DNA of 7,096 bases from BPJO01 sp037189665 (GCA_037189665.1 JBBCIV010000108.1:1-7096), one strand, 5' to 3'. Shown: positions 1 through 5,320, counted from the first letter of the stretch. Translations and numbers: made by a program. Notes: generated by a model from the sequence alone, not told the origin.

Positions 1-54
1 CCTGCGTCGCCCATTGGTTTTCTGATTGTCTCGAATGGGCGACGCAGGCGTCGC
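1..54. repeat. Strong palindrome with 15-bp arms and an overlapping alternative hairpin
   Basis: Positions 1-15 are perfectly complementary to 34-48, giving a 15-bp GC-rich stem with an 18-nt loop. A second hairpin, 39-44 with 49-54 around a CAGG loop, shares the right arm, so the two structures exclude each other. The element lies past the 3' end of the FMN reductase gene. It could be an intergenic palindromic repeat or a second barrier to readthrough. No T-run can be judged because the window starts at base 1. The palindrome itself is certain; its role is not. Confidence 0.75.
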
Positions 55-63
55 AGCTACAAC

Positions 64-101
64 AAAAAGCGCATCGCTATAAACAACTTCTTTCAGATGC
101 G
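64..101 (-). terminator. Candidate intrinsic terminator of the FMN reductase gene
   Basis: On the minus strand, directly after the TAA stop at 105-103, CGCATC (101-96) pairs with GATGCG (75-70) across a 20-nt loop. It is followed by GC and a run of five T (68-64). The hairpin-plus-T-run arrangement and its position suit rho-independent termination. The 6-bp stem and long loop make it a weak example. Confidence 0.45.
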
Positions 102-102
102 T

Positions 103-642
103 TTACGCCTTGATCGTCTTCACGAATTTCGCGAAGCCCAGCGCCTGTTTTTTCAGGCGTTCGTCGATGGCGGGGTCGGTGAGGTTGCCGGCGTCGTCGA
201 GTTTGCCGGTGATGCCGGGGATGAAGACGCGGTCGGGGTAGACGTGCGCATTGCGGTAGCCGAAGAGGTGCTGGAGCTGCTCCACCGGCCGGATCGCGCC
301 CCAGATGCCGGCGGCCTCGCCGGTGAAGGCGACGGGCTTGGCCTCAAAGCTTTCGGGGAACTTCAGCATGTCGATGAAGTACTTCAGCACGCCGGGGAAC
401 CCGCCGTTGTACTCCGGCGTGACGAGGTGCAGGCCGGCGGCATCGAGGATGCGCTGCTGCACCGCAAGCCACGACTCGGGCTTCTTCGCGTAGCTCGACG
501 GATCGAAGATCTCCCTCGGCATCTCCGACAGCGAGTAGATCTCCGCCGCCTCGCCCGCGGCGGCGTAGTGGGCCTTGAGGATCTTGGAGACCTTCAGCGC
601 GTTGGCGCCGGGACGGTTCGTGCCGGAGATGATCAGGATCAT
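103..642 (-). CDS. NADPH-dependent FMN reductase family protein (flavodoxin-like fold)
   Basis: The product is a 179-residue cytosolic flavoprotein of the NADPH-dependent FMN reductase/azoreductase family. These enzymes bind FMN in a flavodoxin-like fold and reduce FMN, quinones or azo compounds with NAD(P)H. The N-terminal beta strand plus GTNRPGANALK (residues 7-17) is the family's FMN-phosphate loop. TPEYNGGFPGVLKYFID (75-91) is the family's hallmark second flavin-contact motif. The length is typical for the family. I chose the ATG at 642 because GGAAAGG lies about 9 nt upstream and the conserved beta strand begins immediately. An upstream in-frame ATG would add 12 unconserved residues. 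The gene stands alone, 119 bp downstream of mutY, so it may be cotranscribed with mutY or have its own promoter; I see no convincing promoter in the gap. The exact substrate cannot be read from sequence. Confidence 0.9.
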   Translation of the reverse strand: MILIISGTNRPGANALKVSKILKAHYAAAGEAAEIYSLSEMPREIFDPSSYAKKPESWLAVQQRILDAAGLHLVTPEYNGGFPGVLKYFIDMLKFPESFEAKPVAFTGEAAGIWGAIRPVEQLQHLFGYRNAHVYPDRVFIPGITGKLDDAGNLTDPAIDERLKKQALGFAKFVKTIKA

Positions 643-761
643 GTTCGTGTGCCTTTCCACTGGTTGGCCGCAACGCAACGCAAAGCGGAGCGGAGCGTCC
701 TTCGGATGATGACGAATAACGCGCGATTCTCCACAGGATAGGCGACGACGCCAGCCCGACG

Positions 762-1835
762 CTACTCCTGTTCGCCCAGGCGCTGGCGGATCGCCAGTTG
801 CGGCTTGGAGAAGGGCAGGCCTTCCATCTCCGAAAGGCTCGCCCAGCGTCGTGGTGGATCGGCATCGGCGGCGCGGCGCGCCCTCACCCGGCCGCGGTAG
901 GCGTCGAACCGGTATTGACGGTGCGTGAGCGTGTGATGCACGGTGATGAGCGGCTCCAGCTCAGCGGGGGTGTAGCCGCTGGCGTGTCGGATGTCGGCGG
1001 GAGTTATCATATCAGTTGTCGCCTCAACTGATATGAATTGCCACATCCCGGCCCATCGGCCGGCGGGGGGACGTTGCTCGATGAGGTATCTCCCGTCCTC
1101 CCGCTGCAGGCAGAACACCCACCGTCGCTCGGCCTTGAGCGCTTTGGCAGGCTTGGCGGGGGGGATGCGGTCCTGGATGCCCCGCGCGTGCGCCTGGCAG
1201 ACCGACTGGACCGGGCAGATGAGGCACGAGGGGCGTTTGGGCGTGCAAACCGTGGCGCCCAGTTCCATCATCGCCTGGTTGAAATCGCCGGTGCGACGAT
1301 CCGGCAGCAGCGCTTCGGCGCGGGTCCAGAGATGGAGTTGGACGGCCTTCTCGCGCGGGTCCTTCTCGATCGCATCGATCCGGCACAGCACGCGGACGAC
1401 GTTGCCGTCGACGATCGGCGCGCGCGTGTCGTACGCGATCGAAGCGACCGCGCCGGCGGTGTATCGGCCGACGCCGGGAAGGGTGAGCAGGTCGTCCACC
1501 GTGCGCGGGACGACGCCGTCAAAGCGATCGACGATCGCCAGGGCGGCCTTTAAGAGGTTGCGTGCGCGGGAGTAATAGCCGAGTCCCTGCCACAGCCGCA
1601 GCACCTGCTGCTCGTCGGCGCGGGCGAGGTCGTGAACGGTAGGAAAAGCCCCGGTGAACCGGTGGAAGTACGGGACGACGGTGGACACCTGCGTCTGCTG
1701 GAGCATGGCTTCGGACAGCAGGACGTGATAGGGGTTCGGCGCCTGGCCGAGGCGCGCTCGCCAGGGCAGGTCGCGGCGGTGGGCGTCGAACCACTTGAGC
1801 AATGGCGGGGCGAAGGTGATGGAGGTGGCGGTCAC
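762..1835 (-). CDS. mutY: A/G-specific adenine DNA glycosylase MutY
   Basis: This 357-residue base-excision repair enzyme removes adenine mispaired with 8-oxoguanine or G. Visible features, in order, are: the LPWR motif (23-26); SEAMLQQTQV (41-50) with the catalytic Glu42; the helix-hairpin-helix LPGVGRYTAGA (119-129); the catalytic Asp143 in VDGNV; and a 4Fe-4S cluster with Cys197, 204, 207 and 213 (C-x6-C-x2-C-x5-C). From about 236 a NUDIX-like C-terminal domain follows, which reads 8-oxoguanine. The usual FSH loop of that domain appears as LTH (303-305). The start is GTG at 1835: an in-frame TAA lies 9 nt upstream, so nothing longer is possible, and there is no Shine-Dalgarno sequence. A TATAAT box 8 nt upstream suggests a leaderless mRNA. 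Residues 267-277 are encoded by a 30-bp AT-rich palindrome, unlike the surrounding sequence. The neighbouring plus-strand gene is divergent. Confidence 0.96.
   Translation of the reverse strand: MTATSITFAPPLLKWFDAHRRDLPWRARLGQAPNPYHVLLSEAMLQQTQVSTVVPYFHRFTGAFPTVHDLARADEQQVLRLWQGLGYYSRARNLLKAALAIVDRFDGVVPRTVDDLLTLPGVGRYTAGAVASIAYDTRAPIVDGNVVRVLCRIDAIEKDPREKAVQLHLWTRAEALLPDRRTGDFNQAMMELGATVCTPKRPSCLICPVQSVCQAHARGIQDRIPPAKPAKALKAERRWVFCLQREDGRYLIEQRPPAGRWAGMWQFISVEATTDMITPADIRHASGYTPAELEPLITVHHTLTHRQYRFDAYRGRVRARRAADADPPRRWASLSEMEGLPFSKPQLAIRQRLGEQE
1007..1036. repeat. Perfect 12-bp inverted repeat inside mutY
   Basis: TCATATCAGTTG (1007-1018) and CAACTGATATGA (1025-1036) are perfect inverted copies around a 6-nt loop. 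The arms are AT-rich in an otherwise GC-rich gene. The element is in frame and encodes MutY residues 267-277, early in the NUDIX-like domain. By a rough chance estimate, arms of this length with a short loop would occur about 0.01 times in 7 kb. It could be an inserted palindromic element or a protein-binding site. Confidence 0.85.
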
Positions 1836-1850
1836 GGGTTGAAATTATAC
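1836..1850 (-). promoter_or_regulatory. Probable -10 box of mutY giving a leaderless transcript
   Basis: On the minus strand a perfect TATAAT (1849-1844) stands 8 nt before the GTG start of mutY. That spacing would place the transcription start at or within 1-2 nt of the start codon. No good -35 box is seen at the standard 16-18 bp distance; a TGAACA lies about 20 bp upstream. No Shine-Dalgarno sequence exists, in agreement with leaderless translation. Confidence 0.5.
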
Positions 1851-1903
1851 TTGTTAATTCGGCGAGAAGTGTTCACCGTGACAACCGAAGGGATGGGGAG
1901 GGA

Positions 1904-1921
1904 CGGCCGAGGGATCGGCCG
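1904..1921 (+). other. Small hairpin in the mutY/DUF4926 divergent intergenic region
   Basis: CGGCCGA (1904-1910) pairs with TCGGCCG (1915-1921) around a GGGA tetraloop. It lies in the 139-bp divergent gap, 53 bp before the plus-strand ATG, and may form in that gene's 5' leader. An imperfect dyad at 1934-1948 (GTTC...GAAC) is operator-like. I cannot identify a plus-strand promoter with confidence. Confidence 0.35.
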
Positions 1922-1974
1922 GTGGAGCGAGGCGTTCACCTGGCGAACTGGCTGGACACGTCACGGAGGCCAAC

Positions 1975-2223
1975 ATGCGAGCACCTGCGGTCAATGATTA
2001 CGTTCGGCTGATTCGGGATGTGCCCGAGTTGTCGCTTTCCCGCGGCGACGTCGGCATCATCCGCAGCCAGTGGTTCGCGCCCGAGATCGCGTACGAAGTC
2101 GAGTTCCACCACGTCGGCCTCGACGAGCCCACCCGCGCCCTGTTGATGGCGGACCAGATCGTCGTTGAGGATGGCCCGATCTTCGACCACCGCACCGCAT
2201 CCGAAACGCACGCCGAGGTTTGA
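1975..2223 (+). CDS. DUF4926-like small protein
   Basis: This small protein of 82 residues has no signal peptide or membrane segment. The core, NDYVRLIRDVPELSLSRGDVG followed a little later by AYEVEF, is the pattern I know from DUF4926. These are small, probably SH3-like beta-barrel proteins of unknown function, often found near toxin-antitoxin or restriction genes. Here the core spans about residues 7-66, and the last 16 residues lie beyond the usual family length. The ATG at 1975 is supported by GGAGG at 1965-1969, 5 nt upstream. The gene is the only plus-strand gene in the window. It is divergent from mutY and convergent with the gene ending at 2244, 20 bp away. No toxin partner is next to it. 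The family assignment is from memory of the motif pattern; the function is unknown. Confidence 0.8.
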   Translation: MRAPAVNDYVRLIRDVPELSLSRGDVGIIRSQWFAPEIAYEVEFHHVGLDEPTRALLMADQIVVEDGPIFDHRTASETHAEV

Positions 2224-2225
2224 TC

Positions 2226-2253
2226 GTCGGGCTTGCGAAAGCGTCAGCCCGGC
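2226..2253. terminator. Candidate bidirectional hairpin between convergent genes
   Basis: GTCGGGCT (2226-2233) pairs with AGCCCGGC (2246-2253) with one G-T wobble. The 12-nt loop itself contains the very stable GCGAAAGC mini-hairpin (2235-2242). The structure fills the 20-bp gap between two convergent stop codons and includes the stop of the minus-strand gene. There is no T-run on either side, so intrinsic termination is uncertain. Confidence 0.4.
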
Positions 2254-2804
2254 GGTTCGTCGGTCGCGGTCTGGCTTGCGGGGGCGGGCACCAGCGTGGA
2301 GGGCTTGGGCGTTTCCAGCCGGAACGATTCGATGAAAGGGGTTAACGAGTCTTCGCTGAACCGATGCGGTTTGCCGAGCGTGAAGAGGTACCATTGGCCG
2401 TCGATGTCGGCGTAGATCTGGATGTTCTGCTCGAGTTTCCGCCGCCGTTCGATGCGCCACGCGGGCCTGCCTTGGAAGGCGGTTTCGACGGCGCCCTTCT
2501 GCTTCAGGTTTTCCACCTTCTCCGGGCGGTTCAACTGTGAGACCGCGAACGAAGAGGGCGCGCCCTTGAGCCTCTCATCGACGAATGAGAATGCGTTGGT
2601 GGCGGTTTCCTCCCGATTGCGAAAGTAGGTCTGGGTGGACCAGTTGTCAGGCTTGATGATGGAGAAGCCGGCGTCGTGGGTGACTCGATTCGCCTCGCGC
2701 GGCTTTCCGAACGGCGGCTGCAGGCCGACGTAGACCACGATGCACACCACTACCGCCGCCACGAGCAGCACACCGAGGGTTTTGGCAAAACCGCCGTGTT
2801 TCAT
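2244..2804 (-). CDS. Single-pass membrane protein, possible PsbP/DcrB-like extracytoplasmic domain
   Basis: This 186-residue protein has no firmly recognised family. Residues about 8-28 are strongly hydrophobic (TLGVLLVAAVVVCIVVYVGL) and preceded by basic residues, so they form an uncleaved anchor or signal anchor with the rest outside the cytoplasm. The following domain opens with GFSIIKPDNW and ends with a predicted strand (QIYADIDGQWYLFTLG) and SLTPFIESFRLE. This order resembles PsbP/DcrB-type domains, but the resemblance is by eye only. The tail, from about 163, is rich in Pro, Thr and Ala and probably disordered. The ATG at 2804 is preferred. A TTG 30 nt further upstream would make the gene overlap the ogt stop codon. 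A weak GAGAG precedes the ATG. It is the last gene of the probable operon, 13 bp after ogt. I cannot infer a specific job. Confidence 0.75.
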   Translation of the reverse strand: MKHGGFAKTLGVLLVAAVVVCIVVYVGLQPPFGKPREANRVTHDAGFSIIKPDNWSTQTYFRNREETATNAFSFVDERLKGAPSSFAVSQLNRPEKVENLKQKGAVETAFQGRPAWRIERRRKLEQNIQIYADIDGQWYLFTLGKPHRFSEDSLTPFIESFRLETPKPSTLVPAPASQTATDEPPG

Positions 2805-2817
2805 GAGCGTCGACTCT

Positions 2818-3390
2818 CTACGGGTTGAAGGCAAAGAGGGTTGTCGGCGCGGTCCCGGCGACCGCGCTCTCGTGATCCAGCAACCACCGCTTCCGCTCCA
2901 GCCCGCCGCCGTACCCGCGCAGTTCGCCTTGGGCGCCGATGACGCGATGGCAGGGGATGACGATGGCGCAGAAGTTCTGCCCGTTCGCCTGTGCCACCGC
3001 CCGCAACGCGGTGATCGGCCCGACGACGAGCGTCTGCTGCGCGTACGTTCGCGTCTCGGCGAAGGGGATCTGTTTCAATGCGTTCCAGACGCGGTGTTGG
3101 AATTCCGTGCCCGGCGGATTCAAGGGAAGGTCGAACGTCGTCCGAGCGCCCGCGAAGTACTCCAACACCTGTTCTCTTGCACGCTCCGCGTTCAACGCCG
3201 CGCCTCGACGCGAGTTTGCGTCGCGGTTGAACGATTCAACCCCCGCGTCAAGACCCGGCGCTAAACAGCGTTCGACGGCGCGATCGACGTCGCGCCGGTC
3301 GTGGAAGTCGATCAGGCGCACGCCGACGTCATCGGCGATGGCGCGCATCAGGCCGAGGGGGGTATCAAATTCGATCTCCGCAATGCTCAT
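2818..3390 (-). CDS. ogt: Methylated-DNA--[protein]-cysteine S-methyltransferase (Ogt/MGMT)
   Basis: This suicide repair protein transfers the alkyl group from O6-alkylguanine (and O4-alkylthymine) in DNA onto its own cysteine. The 190-residue product has an N-terminal RNase H-like domain (about 1-35), then a linker, then the DNA-binding/active domain (about 68-172). Key elements are: GTEFQHRVWNALKQIPFAET (94-113); the arginine finger in RAVAQANGQN (130-139); the acceptor Cys147 in IPCHRVIG; and the C-terminal GYGGGLERKRWLLDHE. Residues about 50-67 of the linker look extra compared with typical Ogt proteins of 160-175 residues, and are encoded by nested inverted repeats. The ATG at 3390 lies 11 bp after the upstream stop, without a clear Shine-Dalgarno sequence, suggesting translational coupling. 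The protein has no signal peptide, so it is a cytosolic enzyme inside an operon otherwise devoted to exported proteins. Confidence 0.95.
   Translation of the reverse strand: MSIAEIEFDTPLGLMRAIADDVGVRLIDFHDRRDVDRAVERCLAPGLDAGVESFNRDANSRRGAALNAERAREQVLEYFAGARTTFDLPLNPPGTEFQHRVWNALKQIPFAETRTYAQQTLVVGPITALRAVAQANGQNFCAIVIPCHRVIGAQGELRGYGGGLERKRWLLDHESAVAGTAPTTLFAFNP
3190..3241. repeat. Cluster of nested inverted repeats inside ogt
   Basis: GTTCAAC (3190-3196) is complementary to GTTGAAC (3226-3232). Between them CGACGC (3206-3211) pairs with GCGTCG (3218-3223). To the right GGTTGAA (3225-3231) pairs with TTCAACC (3235-3241) around a 3-nt loop. Each stem alone could be chance. Together they form a 52-bp multi-hairpin segment that encodes Ogt residues 50-67, the part of the linker that looks surplus to the family. 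Confidence 0.5.
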
Positions 3391-3401
3391 CACTGCAATT
3401 A

Positions 3402-4751
3402 CTACTTCAACTCGGCCGTCGGAACCAACTGTACGGGCGCCGGGGGCCAGTCGAACGGGCCGGGCCACCAGCGGTTCATCCGGTAATAATACGTCGCGTC
3501 TCCCTGGTCGGGCACCACCAGGCCGCGCCAGCTTTGCTGCAATCCGCCGGCGTCGGGAAAGCTGACGGTGATGTCGTGCCTGCCCGGCGAAAGCTTCAGC
3601 GGCAATACATAGACGGTCCGGGGCGTCATTTCCCACTGGCGAACGTCCGCTTTGCTGCCGGCCTTCAACAACGCCCCGGTCGCGATCAGGCCGGCGACGA
3701 TGGCGGCGTCCTGCATCTCGAAGTCGCCCTTGAGGCCCTTGTACGCCCCGTATCCCGCGCCGGCGGCGATCAGGCCGGTGCCGACGGTGGTCTTGACGGT
3801 GCGGATCGTATCGATGCTCTGCCAGCGTCGGTCCTGCGCCATGGCGACGGTGTCGATCGTGGGCTCGCCGATGCCGTCGACGCGGTACTCGAAGTGGTTC
3901 ACGATCACCCGCGGCGCCGGCAGCCGGCCGGCGGTTTGCGGGGTGGGGGCGAAGCCGACGATCGCGCCGTCGTAGTCCGTCACCTTCTTCGGGCCGTAGC
4001 CGAAATCGACCACCAGCAGCACGTTGCTCTCGGCGTGCAGGCGCGCGTCGGCAAGCTGCGACAGCCGGGGGTTCAGCCGCCGGGCGTCGTCGAACGCCTG
4101 CTGCGCCAGGTCCTCGCGCCCCAGCTTGAGATGGCAACGGCCGAGCATCAGGTGGGCGAGCACGAACGTGCTCTCCTGCTCGGCGTAGCCCCCGTTCTCG
4201 TTCTCGTCCTTGTCGTCGGCGTAGTCGCGGAGCTTGAACAGCGCGTTCTCGAACGCGGCGCGGGCGTTGTCGTAGTCGTTCCGCATCATGTAGGTGAGCC
4301 CGAGGTAGAAGCTCGCCATCGCGCGCTCGTAGGGCTCGCCTTTCCAGATCTTCAGCTTCTCGTCGATCCACACCGCCGCCACCGCCCGCCCGCCGGAGTT
4401 GACGCCGCCGGCATTGATGACCTCCCAGGCGCGGAGGAACGCCGCCTCGGCCTCGTCCAGCTCGTAGGCGGTCAGCGACGCCGAGCCGAGCCGCAGGTTG
4501 TTCAGCACGTAGTTCTCGTCGGTCTTGCGGCTGAGCGGTTCCAGCTTCTGGATCGCGCGCGGGAAGTCGCCGTTGAAGTAGTCCTCCACCGCCCGGCCGC
4601 CCTCTTTCGCGGTCTTGTTCTGCTGGCAGCCGGTGAGGAGAAGGAGGGCGCCGCAGATGAACGCAGATGAACGCAGATGATGCAATGCAGAAACACGGGT
4701 TAAAAACCCGTGCCACGAAGAATGATTCTGACTTTTCGCCTTCGTCTTCAT
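3402..4751 (-). CDS. COG3014-like TPR lipoprotein with repeat-derived N-terminus
   Basis: The predicted lipoprotein has 449 residues. The hydrophobic stretch GALLLLTG ends in a canonical lipobox LTGC at Cys42. TPR-like helical pairs follow at about 54-110 and 140-227, the clearest being YERAMASFYLGLTYMMRNDYDNARAAFENA. A beta-rich region comes next (about 240-300), then two glycine/alanine-rich hydrophobic segments (323-338 and 349-363). The motif ADVRQWEMTPRTVYVL and an extracellular-looking C-terminus close the protein. This order matches my memory of COG3014 proteins, which sit beside lpoB in many proteobacteria; here the two genes upstream are LpoB-like, supporting the call. The ATG at 4751 follows the upstream stop by 14 bp. 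This ATG and about 33 codons lie inside a 107-bp repeat element. An internal TTG at 4685 would give a compact 19-residue signal peptide and is a real alternative start. The molecular function is unknown; a peptidoglycan or envelope assembly role is inferred. Confidence 0.82.
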   Translation of the reverse strand: MKTKAKSQNHSSWHGFLTRVSALHHLRSSAFICGALLLLTGCQQNKTAKEGGRAVEDYFNGDFPRAIQKLEPLSRKTDENYVLNNLRLGSASLTAYELDEAEAAFLRAWEVINAGGVNSGGRAVAAVWIDEKLKIWKGEPYERAMASFYLGLTYMMRNDYDNARAAFENALFKLRDYADDKDENENGGYAEQESTFVLAHLMLGRCHLKLGREDLAQQAFDDARRLNPRLSQLADARLHAESNVLLVVDFGYGPKKVTDYDGAIVGFAPTPQTAGRLPAPRVIVNHFEYRVDGIGEPTIDTVAMAQDRRWQSIDTIRTVKTTVGTGLIAAGAGYGAYKGLKGDFEMQDAAIVAGLIATGALLKAGSKADVRQWEMTPRTVYVLPLKLSPGRHDITVSFPDAGGLQQSWRGLVVPDQGDATYYYRMNRWWPGPFDWPPAPVQLVPTAELK

Positions 4752-4757
4752 CTGCGG
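4651..4757. repeat. 107-bp composite palindromic element with 11-bp terminal inverted repeats
   Basis: CCGCAGATGAA (4651-4661) and TTCATCTGCGG (4747-4757) are perfect terminal inverted repeats. Inside are three tandem 10-bp units of the type CGCAGATGA(A), at 4652-4680, and a perfect 8-bp-arm hairpin, CACGGGTT (4694-4701) with AACCCGTG (4705-4712), around AAA. Both internal motifs resemble intergenic repeats I recall from planctomycete and related genomes; this was not searched. The element spans the 5' end of the TPR lipoprotein gene and contains its ATG. Confidence 0.7.
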
Positions 4758-4765
4758 TTTCAACC

Positions 4766-5320
4766 CTAATCCAGAAAATCCCGAACGGCTTCCTTCTTGA
4801 TCTCGTACGAGCCCGACCACAGCAGCGTTCGGTCCTGGATGTTGGTCAGCTCGAAGACGCACACGTAGAACTGCTCGCGGCGCTTGCGGTTTTCCTCGCC
4901 GAGGCTGGAGAAGATCGCGGTGAGGGCGTACTCGGGTTGGACGGTGTCGGGGTTGGGGCCGGCGTCGATGCCGCGCTCGTTGGCGCGGAGGTAGACGAAC
5001 GCATCGCGGTTCATGATCCACGTGAACCGCTCGGGCGCGTGGCGGCCGAGCAGGGCGCGGACGCGTCCGGTGAAGGCGTTCGCCGCCCCGCGGGGGATGA
5101 CTTCGGCGCGGAGGTTGTTCACCACCGGCGTCACCACCACCTTGAGCGGCCCCTTGCTCGCGAACGCGCCGTTCACCGCCGGATCGCTGCCGATCTTCGC
5201 GGCCATGTCGTCGGTCATCTTGACCAGGTCGATGCCGGATAGCGACGTCGACCGCCCGGTTTTCACCGCGCTCTGGCACGCAAGTCCGGCCAGGGCAAGC
5301 AGGCATACCAGCCATTTCAT
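4766..5320 (-). CDS. LpoB-like exported protein/lipoprotein (copy B)
   Basis: The 184-residue exported protein begins MKWLVCLLALAGLAC, a short classic signal peptide ending at Cys15. The residues before Cys are G-L-A rather than a canonical L-[AST]-[GA], so cleavage could be by lipoprotein signal peptidase or by signal peptidase I (G-x-A). The mature part follows the LpoB layout: a helix near 30-45 (DLVKMTDDMAAKIG); a strand PLKVVVTPVVNNL (58-70); a helix (83-93) and FTWIMNRDAF (99-108); then QPEYALTAIFSSL (128-140) and FELTNIQDRTLLWSGSYEIKK (156-176). In E. coli LpoB is an outer-membrane lipoprotein that activates PBP1B. An ATG start is chosen because GGGAG lies 7 nt upstream; an in-frame GTG at 5347 adds 9 residues before the signal peptide. 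The gene is the second in the cluster, 38 bp after copy A. Confidence 0.8.
   Translation of the reverse strand: MKWLVCLLALAGLACQSAVKTGRSTSLSGIDLVKMTDDMAAKIGSDPAVNGAFASKGPLKVVVTPVVNNLRAEVIPRGAANAFTGRVRALLGRHAPERFTWIMNRDAFVYLRANERGIDAGPNPDTVQPEYALTAIFSSLGEENRKRREQFYVCVFELTNIQDRTLLWSGSYEIKKEAVRDFLD

Noticed and set aside
671..697. Short direct repeats (AACGC twice, GGAGC twice) between mutY and the FMN reductase gene
   Set aside because: They are too short and too few, and are compatible with simple GC-rich sequence.
1839..1867. A plus-strand promoter for the DUF4926-like gene starting from TTGAAA at 1839 or TATACT at 1846
   Set aside because: No matching second hexamer exists at 16-18 bp for either; the AT-rich patch is better explained as the minus-strand -10 box of mutY.
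3534..4670. A 378-residue plus-strand open frame opposite the TPR lipoprotein
   Set aside because: Long antisense frames are expected in GC-rich genes. The composition is Val/Leu/Arg-rich with no recognisable motif, and there is no promoter or ribosome-binding site.
4652..4680. Possible CRISPR array
   Set aside because: The units are 10 bp, directly tandem and without spacers.
2818..4716. One long minus-strand open frame that would fuse about 440 residues to the N-terminus of Ogt
   Set aside because: Upstream of 3390 this frame runs antiparallel in register to the TPR lipoprotein and gives a low-complexity Arg/Gly-rich sequence with no domain. The Ogt domain begins cleanly at the ATG at 3390.
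5006..5030. 8-bp-arm inverted repeat inside LpoB-like copy B
   Set aside because: An arm of this length with a loop under 20 nt is expected about twice in 7 kb by chance, and it sits in a conserved-looking core segment of the protein.
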